From: an uncultured bacterium
GTDB lineage: Bacteria > Planctomycetota > Phycisphaerae > Phycisphaerales > UBA1924
Reading direction: 5' to 3'
Length of the DNA: 24,979 nucleotides
Assembly: GCA_938003595.1 (NCBI GenBank)
Contig: CALKYH010000054.1
Coordinates: 1 to 24,979, forward strand
A program made the translations under genes and the position numbers. Positions 1 through 7,001 of the stretch are shown in pieces. The notes beneath the pieces were generated by a model. The model made no database searches. It worked only from the letters and a program-made list of their open reading frames with translations, and was not told the DNA's origin. The stretch's first letter is position 1. Each line of letters starts with the position of its first letter.

Positions 1-20
1 CGGGGCTCGCTGGTGTAAAC

Positions 21-58
21 CACTGCAATGCAGTGATTTGCGTGTGGAATGCAGTGAT
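21..58. repeat. Short palindrome and 11-bp direct repeat
   Basis: The sequence CACTGCAATGCAGTG (21-35) is a perfect 7-bp inverted repeat around one base. AATGCAGTGAT occurs at 27-37 and again at 48-58, a direct repeat with a 21-bp period. The second copy ends exactly where the 19-bp tRNA-Gly-like segment begins. This could be a recombinase-binding or end structure of a lost element, but nothing in the sequence proves that. The repeats themselves are plain; their role is unknown. Confidence 0.5.
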
Positions 59-76
59 AGAACGTCAGCTTCCCAA
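58..76 (+). repeat. 19-bp copy of tRNA-Gly core, possible att remnant
   Basis: TAGAACGTCAGCTTCCCAA is identical, and in the same orientation, to positions 704-722 inside the tRNA-Gly gene at 686-757. It spans the 3' side of the D arm through the anticodon CCC. Flanking bases on both sides are unrelated to tRNA, so this is not a gene. A partial tRNA copy in direct orientation, with a decayed integrase-like frame between it and an intact tRNA, is the usual layout of attachment sites left by tRNA-targeting elements. Against this, the upstream flank does not continue as the displaced 5' half of the tRNA. It could instead be a scrap of a third tRNA copy. Confidence 0.45.
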
Positions 77-276
77 CGACAGGGGAGCACGACCTTGCGA
101 ACCACGCCCATCGGTGCATAGCGCTCCAAAACAAGCACTTCCGGGAACGACGCCCCGGGGGGGTAGGGGGCGGATTCTCGCACTATTTCGTGCAAGATCG
201 GCCGAAAAAGTCGTGCATGAAGCCCGGTGGGATCGGTGCTGTTCGGCTCGTTCCTCGGGCTCTCGGCCCGCCTTCC

Positions 277-615
277 TTAACGGACCGACGCCTGCATCAG
301 CCGGAGGACACCGGATGCGAGTTCCAGGAGGCGCCCGGCACGGCAAAAAACCGACCGGGACCCCTGTCGCGTCTTCGTTGTGGAAGTGGCTTCAGCACCG
401 CCCGTCTCGCCGGCGAGGTGGCGAGCGGGCCAGGCGGTGTACGCCCGCCTGGTGTCCGCTTCGGGGATCATGCCGAACCGCTTCCGCCTGGCGGTCCCCA
501 TCTCCGGGTCGCGGTAGCGGGCGTGCCAGCCGATGTTCCGCGTGGCCGTATAGCAGAGCTTCGGAATTCGTCGCTTGGAGTAGATTGTCTCGGCTCGTTT
601 CACCATATACTTCAT
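277..615 (-). pseudogene. Decayed integrase-like N-terminal fragment
   Basis: This minus-strand frame of 112 codons opens at ATG 615. It carries a basic stretch (YSKRRIPKLCYTATRNIG, then RYRDPEMGTARRKRFGMIPE) followed by ADTRRAYTAW and, near the end, LLELASGVLRLMQA. The layout resembles the N-terminal arm/core-binding part of tyrosine recombinases I associate with planctomycetes. That is pattern memory, not an alignment. After the TAA at 277-279 the similarity seems to continue in another frame (VKEGGPRARGT, around 281-249) until a TAG at 183-185, which suggests a frameshift. No catalytic domain (Arg, His-x-x-Arg, Tyr) is present anywhere. The start lies 71 bp from a tRNA-Gly, fitting an integrase remnant next to its target. 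Alternatively it is a chance open frame in GC-rich DNA. Confidence 0.35.
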
Positions 616-685
616 GTCCCCATGCCTAGGTCCCGACTGCAAAGAGTCGTGCAAGTGGGATGGCAACCCGGTCTTTGACACTTTC

Positions 686-757
686 GCGGGCGTAGTTCAG
701 CGGTAGAACGTCAGCTTCCCAAGCTGAATGTCGCCGGTTCGATCCCGGTCGCCCGCT
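686..757 (+). tRNA. tRNA-Gly (anticodon CCC), canonical copy
   Basis: All arms fold. The acceptor is GCGGGCG/CGCCCGC (686-692 with 750-756) and the D stem is GTTC/GAAC with loop AGCGGTA. The anticodon stem is TCAGC/GCTGA with loop TTCCCAA, so the anticodon CCC is at 718-720. The T stem is GCCGG/CCGGT with loop TTCGATC. Discriminator U73 is the glycine identity base, and CCA is not encoded. No TATAAT-like box sits at the usual distance. A TTGACA at 675-680 is too close to serve this gene, and a weak TTGTCT-15-TATACT (585-611) is the only upstream candidate. Its 5' end abuts the integrase-like remnant, so the original promoter may have been replaced. It reads GGG codons. Confidence 0.93.
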
Positions 758-832
758 TTCGCGATGCTCTTCGCCAAGAGACGCTGCGATCCATGAGCGC
801 GCTCGATGCGCTCGGTCCCAGGAGCTTGTGCG

Positions 833-1714
833 ATGAGCCCGTTCTCAATTCTCAGTCGGTCGAAGACCCATGGCTCCGCGGTCCAGACTTCGCACGGGCC
901 ACGGTGGGCCGCGATCACGGGCGCCTCCTCCGGCATCGGCCGCGCCGTCGCCATCGAGCTGGCGCGAAACGGGTGGGCGACGCTGCTGATCGCGCGCCGA
1001 GAGGAGAAGCTCGCGGCGCTCGCGCAGCAGCTCAGCGCCTGGGCCCCGAGTCAGGCGTTGCCGACCGACCTGCACGACGCCGTCGAGCTCGAACGGCTCG
1101 CGGGGGTTCTCGCGGCGCATGAGCCCGCCATCTCGGCGCTGGTGAACGGCGCCGGCTTCGGCCGCTACGGCGCCACGATCCACCAGGAAGAACAGTTCGA
1201 GCGGCACCTGCGCGTGAATGTGCTCGCGGCCCATCGCCTGATCTGCGCGCTGCTGCCCCCCATGCGGGCCGCAGGCGGGGGACGAATCATCAACATCTGC
1301 TCCATGTCCGCCTACATGGGCCCCTGGGGTCACAGCGGGTACGCCGCGTCGAAGGCCGCGCTCCGATGCTTCACCGAAACGCTCGCAGCGGAATGCCACG
1401 GCTCGCCGGTGCGCGTGGTCGGCGTCTATCCGGGCATCATCGACACAGCCTGGTTCGATCAGCCCACCATGCCTCGGCTCTGGCGTCGCGTCAGTCGCCG
1501 AGCCATCGAACCAGACCGCGTCGCGCGGGCGGTCGTGCGCGCCATCGAGAGGCCGCGCCTGGCCGTCTTCGTTCCCTGGAGCTACCGGCTGCTGCCCCTG
1601 ATCGCCGGCCTCAGCCCCGGCGCCGCGATGCGGCTGGTCCGAGCCGGGAGCAGGCCCCCAATGGAGCCATTGCCCGACGCCGCCCCCGTGCCCCTGGTGC
1701 AGCCAGCAGACTGA
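833..1714 (+). CDS. Short-chain dehydrogenase/reductase (SDR)
   Basis: This 293-residue protein is a classical SDR, a cytoplasmic NAD(P)-dependent oxidoreductase of unknown substrate. The Rossmann signature TGASSGIG is at residues 29-36, with RR soon after strand 2 hinting at NADP preference. An NGAG motif follows. The catalytic triad is visible as Ser157 (INICSMSA), Tyr170 and Lys174 (YAASK). PG and T after the active site (VYPGIIDTAW) match the usual nicotinamide-binding loop. The C-terminal extension after residue 220 resembles the membrane-hugging tails of lipid- or steroid-acting SDRs, but that is weak. ATG 833 is chosen over the in-frame ATG 806 because AGGAG (820-824) lies 8 bases before it. 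It follows the tRNA by 75 bp and has no obvious promoter of its own, so read-through from the tRNA is possible. Confidence 0.88.
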   Translation: MSPFSILSRSKTHGSAVQTSHGPRWAAITGASSGIGRAVAIELARNGWATLLIARREEKLAALAQQLSAWAPSQALPTDLHDAVELERLAGVLAAHEPAISALVNGAGFGRYGATIHQEEQFERHLRVNVLAAHRLICALLPPMRAAGGGRIINICSMSAYMGPWGHSGYAASKAALRCFTETLAAECHGSPVRVVGVYPGIIDTAWFDQPTMPRLWRRVSRRAIEPDRVARAVVRAIERPRLAVFVPWSYRLLPLIAGLSPGAAMRLVRAGSRPPMEPLPDAAPVPLVQPAD

Positions 1715-1742
1715 ACCAGCGCCCTGGCGCGGCGCCGGCGGA

Positions 1743-2135
1743 CGCGTGACGGACCCGGAGTGGGCGCGGCCCGATCTCGATGTGGTGACGGGCGTCAGCA
1801 CGGGCGCGCAGATTGCGCCCTTCGCGTTCATCGGAACGGACGAGCGCTACCAGGAGGTCGAAGACTTCTACCGCAACCCGAAGAAGGACTGGATCCGCGA
1901 GCGCGGCCTGCTGTTCTTCCTGCCCTCCAATCCCTCGTTCGCCACGATCCCGGGCCTGTCCCGCGATGTGCGCAACGCTGTGGACCGCGAGTTCATCGAG
2001 CAGATCGCGGCCCGGTCCAGCGAGGGCAAGCTGCTGGTCATCAGCGCCACCGACCTGGACTTCGGCCGCCAGCGGGTCCGGGATGTCGGCCTTGAGGTCG
2101 AATACGCGATGATGAACGACGATCCGGGGCGCGTC
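1743..2135 (+). pseudogene. Truncated extra copy of the patatin-like gene
   Basis: This segment matches 7314-7706 of the full patatin gene without gaps (constant offset 5571). It encodes the block from VTDPEWARPD through the equivalent of residue ~235. The nucleophile Ser (GVSTG) is kept. The glycine-rich oxyanion loop, the signal peptide and the catalytic Asp (DGG) are absent, so it cannot form a working hydrolase. By eye the two copies are identical from 1777 to 2073 (297 bp) but differ at 3 positions in 1743-1776 and at 13 in 2074-2135. A GTG at 1746 could open a short frame, but no ribosome-binding site precedes it. It sits between the SDR gene and the second tRNA-Gly. It is best read as a fragment left by duplication, perhaps later homogenised. 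Confidence 0.85.
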
Positions 2136-2161
2136 ATCCCCGCGCCCCGCCGGCGGGCGGG

Positions 2162-2192
2162 TGGACCGAGGGCATCGGGCCGCTGGTATAAT
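2162..2192 (+). promoter_or_regulatory. Sigma-70-like promoter for tRNA-Gly copy 2
   Basis: A perfect TATAAT -10 box lies at 2187-2192, 12 bases before the tRNA 5' end at 2205. TGGACC (2162-2167) is a possible -35 with a 19-bp spacer (4 of 6 matches to TTGACA). AT-rich hexamers are rare in this DNA, which makes the -10 credible. The -35 is much less certain. Confidence 0.6.
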
Positions 2193-2204
2193 CGCCGGTC
2201 CGTC

Positions 2205-2277
2205 GCGGGCGTGGTTCAGCGTGTAGAACCTCAGCTTCCCAAGCTGGATGTCGCCGGTTCGATCCCGGTCGCCCGCT
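2205..2277 (+). tRNA. tRNA-Gly (anticodon CCC), variant copy with odd D-loop
   Basis: The acceptor, anticodon and T arms match the copy at 686-757, with anticodon CCC at 2238-2240 and discriminator U. Differences are A9 to G, an inserted T in the D-loop (AGCGTGTA instead of AGCGGTA), base 26 G to C, and a G-U closing pair in the anticodon stem. The insertion splits the conserved G18-G19 pair that normally contacts the T-loop, so folding may be impaired. The gene nonetheless has the better promoter of the two copies. It may be functional, a decaying duplicate, or a product of recombination between copies. Confidence 0.75.
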
Positions 2278-2381
2278 TCCGTACTTCTCCGCTGCCCGGG
2301 CCTCGGCCGGTCCGCGCGGCGCGCTGGTTTGGGTCTGCGCCAGCCGCCAGCTGATCTCGTTGCAGGGCGAAGGTCAGAACC

Positions 2382-5312
2382 ATGCGCATCCAGCGGACTA
2401 GCCAGATCATCACCGCGATTGTCGTAGCGCTGCAGGCCGTCGCGATCGGCTGCGTCCTGGGGCTCATTCAGCTCCGCGCCGTGACCGACCAGGCGCTGGC
2501 CGAGCTCAACGATTCCATCCTGATCTCCGACCAGCTCGCCGCCGGCAGCGACCGCCTGACCCGGACCGTCCGCGCGTACGCCGCGACGGGGCGCCCCGAG
2601 TACCTCGCCGAGTTCCGGCAGGAGCTGACGGTCGACCGCAGCCGCGACCGCGCCCTGGAGGCGCTGGTGAAGCTCGGCCTCACGGACGGCGAAGAGGCGC
2701 TGCTGGACCTGGCCAAAAGCCGATCGGATCAGCTGGTGAGCCTCGAGGACCGGGCCATCGATGCCGTGGGCGCCGGCGACCGCGAGACGGCGATTGCGCT
2801 GGTCTTCGGAGACGAGTACCAGGACGCGAAGGCCTCCATCATGGCGCCGATCGCCGAGTTCCGGCAGGACATCGAGCAGCGCCTGGAGTCGAGGGCGGCG
2901 ACCCTCACCCATCGGAAGGAACTGCTCTTTATCGTCGTGCTCGCGGCTCAGGCGCTCAGCGCCCTCTTCATCATCGGCTCCCTGCTCTACTTCTACCGGG
3001 GCCGCGTGGTGAACCCCCTCATCCGCATCAACCAGGCCCTCCGCGCCATGCTGGCCGGCGAGGACGCGGTGACCATCGGGCACCAGAACGATCCGTCCGA
3101 GGTCGGCGAGGTCGCTCGCTCGCTCGAGTCCTACCGGCTGCTGGTCAAACAGGCGGAGCGCGACCGCTGGGTCAAGGACGGCGTCGCCGCCATCGCCGCG
3201 GCGCTGCAGCGGTGCGACAACCGCGCCGAGCTGGCCAACGGCCTGCTCTCGGCCATCGTCCCCCTCCTGGGCGGCGGGGGCGGCGCCGTGTTCCTGCTCG
3301 AATCCGGATCGGAGCGATTCCGTTTCGCCGGCGGCTACGGCTTCAAGCCAGAGCCCGACGCAGCGCCCGCGTTCGCGCCGGGCCAGGGCACCGTCGGCCA
3401 GTGCGCCGCCGAGCGCAAGCCGATCATCCTCGAGGGCCTGCCCGACGGGCACCTGGCGGTCGTGACAGGGCTGGGTCAATCCCCGCCGCGCGTCAGCGTC
3501 ACCTACCCCATCGCCACCTCGGAACGCGTCGTCGGCGCGCTCGAGATCGCCATGTTCGCGCCGCCCACGCCGAGCCAGCTGGCGCTCCTGAACGACGCGA
3601 CGGCGCTCGCGGCGCTGAACCTGGAGATCCTCGACCGCAACATCCGCACGCGCGAGCTGCTGGACCAGACCCGCCGCCAGGCCGCGGAGCTGGAGGTCGA
3701 GACCAAGAAGGCGGAGGAGGCCACGAAGGCCAAGAGCGCCTTCCTGGCCAACATGAGCCACGAGATCCGGACGCCGATGAACGGCATCCTCGGCATGACC
3801 GAGCTCGCGCTGGACACCAACCTCACCGCCGAGCAGCGCGACTACCTGAACACCGTCAAGTCCTCGGCCGACGCGCTGCTCTCGCTCATCAACGACATCC
3901 TCGACTTCTCCAAGATCGAGGCCGGGCGCATCGAGCTGGACCCTGTGGAGTTCCTCCTGCGCGACTCGATCGGCGACACCCTCAGCCCGCTCGCCCTGCG
4001 CGCCGCGACCAAGAGCATCGAGCTGGCGTACGACATCCGGCCCGAGGTCCCCGACGCGCTCATCGGCGATGTCTACCGGCTCCGCCAGATCATCGTCAAC
4101 CTGGTCGGCAACGCGATCAAGTTCACCGAGAAGGGCGAGGTCGTGGTCACCATGACCGTCCTCGAACGCCGCGGCGACGAGGTGGCCATCGAGGTGGAGG
4201 TGCGCGACACCGGCATCGGCATCTCGAAGGAGGCCGCCGCCCGCCTGTTCAAGGCGTTCGAGCAGGCCGAATCATCCACGACGCGCAAGTACGGCGGCAC
4301 GGGCCTGGGCCTCGCCATCACCAAGCAGCTCGTCGAGATCATGGGCGGCCAGATCCGGCTTGAGAGCGAGCCCGGCGTCGGCAGCCGATTCATCTTCAAC
4401 TTCCGGATGAAGGTCGGCGAGGCGCGGCCGTCCACCAGCGCCGAGGACGCCGCCCGCATGCTCGACGGCAAGGCCGTGCTCGTGGTGGACGACAACGCCA
4501 CGAACCGGAGGATCCTGGAGACCATGCTCGGCCACTGGGGACTGCGGCCCATCCAGGCCGACTCCGGGAGGGCCGCGCTCACCGCGCTCGACCGCGCCGC
4601 CAGCGCGGGGCAGGCCATCGCCCTGGTCATCAGCGACCTCCACATGCCGGAGATGGACGGCTTCGAGCTCACCGCCGCGATCCGCGACCACGCCCGATTC
4701 GGCGGCGTCCCCATCATGCTCCTGACCTCCTCCGGCTCCAACGGCGACCAGGCCCGGGCGACCGAGTTGGGCGTCGCGGCGAGGCTGCTCAAGCCGGTCA
4801 AGCAATCCCTGTTGCTCGACAACATCATGCGGATCCTCGCCGGCGCCAGCCGTCGCGGCGCCTCGACCCAGACCGCCGAGGTGAAGCCCGCCTCGGACGA
4901 CGCCCCGAAGCGCTCCCTGGCCGTTCTGCTCGCCGAGGACAACCCGGTCAATCAGAAGTTCGCCATCCGCGTCCTCGAGGGCGCCGGGCACACGGTGACC
5001 GTCGCCAACAACGGGCGCGAGGCCCTCGATCAATCGGGCGCCGCGGCCTTCGATGTCGTCCTCATGGATGTGCAGATGCCCGAGATGGACGGCCTGGACG
5101 CCACCCGGGCCATCCGGGCCCGCGAGGCCGTGTCCGCGGCGGGCGGCCGGCTGCCGATCATCGCCATGACGGCCAACGCGATGAAGGGCGACCGCGAGAT
5201 GTGCCTGGAGGCGGGCATGGACGGCTATGTTCCCAAGCCCGTGAAGAAGGATGTGCTCTTCGCGGAAGTCGATCGAGTGCTCAAGGAGGCGGCGCGTGGC
5301 GCAGATGTTTGA
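2382..5312 (+). CDS. Hybrid sensor histidine kinase with two receivers
   Basis: This 976-residue inner-membrane kinase starts a phosphorelay operon. Two membrane segments (about 9-32 and 181-206) bracket a roughly 150-residue, largely helical periplasmic sensor region. A HAMP linker (207-260), a GAF domain (265-410) and a short coiled coil follow. The H-box is SHEIRTPMNG with phospho-acceptor His460. The ATPase domain shows an N-box (NLVGNAIKFT, Asn573/Asn577), G1 (DTGIGI, Asp609) and G2 (GTGLGL, about 638). Two receiver domains follow: REC1 with acidic pair Asp703-Asp704 and acceptor Asp752 (SDLHMPEMDG), and REC2 with Glu852-Asp853 and acceptor Asp896 (MDVQMPEMDG). The order TM-HAMP-GAF-HK-REC-REC is BarA/RpfC-like, but the HPt module is a separate downstream gene. 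ATG 2382 follows GAAGG by 8 bases. The stimulus is unknown. Confidence 0.93.
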   Translation: MRIQRTSQIITAIVVALQAVAIGCVLGLIQLRAVTDQALAELNDSILISDQLAAGSDRLTRTVRAYAATGRPEYLAEFRQELTVDRSRDRALEALVKLGLTDGEEALLDLAKSRSDQLVSLEDRAIDAVGAGDRETAIALVFGDEYQDAKASIMAPIAEFRQDIEQRLESRAATLTHRKELLFIVVLAAQALSALFIIGSLLYFYRGRVVNPLIRINQALRAMLAGEDAVTIGHQNDPSEVGEVARSLESYRLLVKQAERDRWVKDGVAAIAAALQRCDNRAELANGLLSAIVPLLGGGGGAVFLLESGSERFRFAGGYGFKPEPDAAPAFAPGQGTVGQCAAERKPIILEGLPDGHLAVVTGLGQSPPRVSVTYPIATSERVVGALEIAMFAPPTPSQLALLNDATALAALNLEILDRNIRTRELLDQTRRQAAELEVETKKAEEATKAKSAFLANMSHEIRTPMNGILGMTELALDTNLTAEQRDYLNTVKSSADALLSLINDILDFSKIEAGRIELDPVEFLLRDSIGDTLSPLALRAATKSIELAYDIRPEVPDALIGDVYRLRQIIVNLVGNAIKFTEKGEVVVTMTVLERRGDEVAIEVEVRDTGIGISKEAAARLFKAFEQAESSTTRKYGGTGLGLAITKQLVEIMGGQIRLESEPGVGSRFIFNFRMKVGEARPSTSAEDAARMLDGKAVLVVDDNATNRRILETMLGHWGLRPIQADSGRAALTALDRAASAGQAIALVISDLHMPEMDGFELTAAIRDHARFGGVPIMLLTSSGSNGDQARATELGVAARLLKPVKQSLLLDNIMRILAGASRRGASTQTAEVKPASDDAPKRSLAVLLAEDNPVNQKFAIRVLEGAGHTVTVANNGREALDQSGAAAFDVVLMDVQMPEMDGLDATRAIRAREAVSAAGGRLPIIAMTANAMKGDREMCLEAGMDGYVPKPVKKDVLFAEVDRVLKEAARGADV
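5283..5289 (+). promoter_or_regulatory. Ribosome binding site inside the kinase gene
   Basis: AAGGAGG lies in the last codons of the kinase gene, 6 bases before GTG 5296. It decides the start of the HPt gene: the ATG at 5305 would be 15 bases away and the ATG at 5251 precedes it. The arrangement implies translational coupling. Confidence 0.75.
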
Positions 5313-5643
5313 CGAGGCCGAACTGCTCGATCGAGTGGACAACGACACCGAGTTCCTCGCCGAGACCGTGCAGATGCTCGCGGACGACGGGCCGACGCTC
5401 CTGGAGCAGATCGGCGCCGCCGTGCAGGCCGGCGACGCCGAAGCCGTCGGACGTCACGCCCACGCGCTCAAGGGCATGATCTCGAACTTCTGCGCCCCCG
5501 AGACGCAGGCCTGCGCGCTCGAGGTCGAGAAGCTGGGCAAATCCGGCGACCTCGCGGGCGCCCCGGCCGCGATGCAGACGCTCGAGAGCAAGGTCCGCGC
5601 CCTGACGGCGGAGCTCCTTGAGTTCGTGAAAGCGAAGGCCTGA
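5296..5643 (+). CDS. HPt phosphotransfer protein
   Basis: This 115-residue, all-helical histidine phosphotransfer protein should carry phosphate from the kinase's receiver domain to a terminal receiver. The diagnostic motif AHALKG is at residues 55-60, making His56 the phospho-acceptor. A second helix-rich half (ACALEVEKLGKSGD) completes the four-helix bundle expected for the family. Start GTG 5296 overlaps the kinase stop by 17 bases and is supported by the AAGGAGG just upstream. The stop TGA shares bases with the ATG of the next gene. Tight packing between a two-receiver kinase and a receiver-phosphatase makes it the middle link of one relay. Confidence 0.87.
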   Translation: MAQMFDEAELLDRVDNDTEFLAETVQMLADDGPTLLEQIGAAVQAGDAEAVGRHAHALKGMISNFCAPETQACALEVEKLGKSGDLAGAPAAMQTLESKVRALTAELLEFVKAKA

Positions 5644-6824
5644 TGCGGATTCTCGTCGCCGAGGATGAGCGCATCACCCGCGCCACGCTGACGCGCCAGC
5701 TTGAGGCCGCGGGCCACACCGTCGTCGCCGCCGAGGATGGCGAGCAGGCGTGGGAGGCCTTTCAGCAGGGCGGCTTCGACCTGGTCATGACCGACTGGGA
5801 AATGCCCCGGCTGTCCGGGCTCGAGCTGATCCAGCGCATCCGCGCGATCGACAGCCCGAGCTATGTCTACATCCTCATGCTCACCGGGCGCACCGACAAG
5901 GCCGACATCGTCAACGGCATCGAGGCCGGCGCCGACGACTTCCTCACCAAGCCCTTCGACCGGGGCGAGCTGCGCGTCCGCCTGCTCGCGGGCGAGCGCA
6001 TCGTGCGCCTCGAGCGCGCCCTCAGCGAACAGAATGTCGAGCTCCGCGCCGCCAGCGAGCGCATGCGCGCCGACCTCCAGGCCGCGGCGCGCGTCCAGCG
6101 CGCCATGCTCCCCCGCGCCGCCATCGACACCCGCGCCGTCCGCGCCTCCTGGACCTATGTCCCCACCGACGAACTCGCCGGCGACGCCATCGGATTCGAC
6201 CTTGTCGACGACCGATACCTCGTCGCGTATATCGCCGATGTCACCGGGCACGGCGTGCCCGCGGCGCTGTTGGCCGTCCGGCTCATGCACGCGATGGAGG
6301 CCGACAAGGACCCCGCCGCCGCAGGCGTTTCGCTCCGAACGCCCTCCAGCCGGATCGCCGAACTCAACCGCCGGTTCTGCGGCGACACCAGCGGCGGACG
6401 ATTCCTCACCATGATCCTCTGCGTCGTCGACACGCACGAGGGCGCCCTGCTCTTCTCCCGCGCCGGGCACCCGCTGCCCATCATCGTCCGCAACGGCGAG
6501 CAGGTCGCCGTCGACGACGCCGCGGGCCTGCCGCTGGGCATCCTTGATGAGGAGCAGTACGAGGATGTCGCGATCCCGTTGGAGCCCGGCGACCGTGTCT
6601 GCCTCTACTCCGACGGCTTCATGGAGCAGACCGTCAAGGGCGGGTCCGAGCAGTACGGCGAGGCGCGGCTCCGTGACCTGCTGCTGCGCGGCGGTGGACG
6701 AACCGGAGACGAACTCGTCGCCGACGCCGTGGAGTCCCTGACGGCGTGGGCCGGCGGGCGATCCTTCATTGACGATGTATCGCTCGTGGTGGTGGAGTGG
6801 CTCGGCGCCCGACCGTCGCCCTGA
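5643..6824 (+). CDS. Response regulator with PP2C-type (SpoIIE/RsbU-like) phosphatase output
   Basis: This 393-residue cytoplasmic protein has three parts. First comes a receiver (1-120) with acidic pocket Glu7-Asp8, acceptor Asp51 (TDWEMPRLSG) and Lys103 (TKPF). A linker helix, probably a coiled coil (120-160), contains RVQRAMLP, typical of RsbU/RssB-like regulators. Last is a PP2C/SpoIIE phosphatase domain (165-388). Metal-binding aspartates are visible at Asp181 (AGDAIGFD, an unusual spacing of the usual GGDYYD), Asp199 (ADVTGHG), SDGF and DDVSL. Family members dephosphorylate anti-sigma-factor antagonists, so the relay probably ends in control of an alternative sigma factor or another STAS protein. 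No such partner is in the window. TGATG joins stop and start with the HPt gene. It is the last gene of the operon, and no terminator is evident. Confidence 0.92.
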   Translation: MRILVAEDERITRATLTRQLEAAGHTVVAAEDGEQAWEAFQQGGFDLVMTDWEMPRLSGLELIQRIRAIDSPSYVYILMLTGRTDKADIVNGIEAGADDFLTKPFDRGELRVRLLAGERIVRLERALSEQNVELRAASERMRADLQAAARVQRAMLPRAAIDTRAVRASWTYVPTDELAGDAIGFDLVDDRYLVAYIADVTGHGVPAALLAVRLMHAMEADKDPAAAGVSLRTPSSRIAELNRRFCGDTSGGRFLTMILCVVDTHEGALLFSRAGHPLPIIVRNGEQVAVDDAAGLPLGILDEEQYEDVAIPLEPGDRVCLYSDGFMEQTVKGGSEQYGEARLRDLLLRGGGRTGDELVADAVESLTAWAGGRSFIDDVSLVVVEWLGARPSP

Positions 6825-6900
6825 CGCGAACTCGCGGGGACGGCCTTGGGACGCCTTGAACTCGCTTCTTAACAGCCGCTCCGCGCCCTCGACCGCCCTG

Positions 6901-6929
6901 TTGCGGATTCGCCCCTTTCGAATGATGAT
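6901..6929 (+). promoter_or_regulatory. Possible promoter of the patatin gene
   Basis: TTGCGG (6901-6906) and GATGAT (6924-6929) are separated by 17 bp in the 177-bp gap before the patatin start. Each box is only a partial match to consensus, but spacing is ideal and the gap is otherwise featureless. A start point near 6936 would give a leader of about 65 bases. Confidence 0.3.
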
Positions 6930-7001
6930 GTGCGTGTGGGGTAGCGTTGGCGGGCGTGCGATCGACCCGCGGTGGTGACCCCAACTCAAAGAGCCGTGAC
7001 C

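Noticed and set aside
675..680. Perfect TTGACA as a -35 box for tRNA-Gly at 686
   Set aside because: It is only 5 bp from the tRNA 5' end, and the position 17 bp downstream lies inside the tRNA and reads CAGCGG, not a -10 box.
767..780. Hairpin CTCTT-CGCC-AAGAG after tRNA-Gly as a terminator
   Set aside because: Only a 5-bp stem with no T tract; too weak to call.
697..954. 85-residue minus-strand frame with DRDRTGDIQLGK
   Set aside because: That peptide is the translated complement of the tRNA-Gly gene, a common annotation artefact.
1746..2354. 202-residue hypothetical protein from the patatin fragment
   Set aside because: Its second half is translated tRNA-Gly and promoter sequence, there is no ribosome-binding site, and the hydrolase core is incomplete.
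1611..3761. 716-residue minus-strand open frame
   Set aside because: It runs antisense through the SDR tail, patatin fragment, tRNA-Gly and kinase. The composition (Gly/Arg/Ala/Asp/Glu-rich, no motif) is the usual shadow of GC-rich coding DNA.
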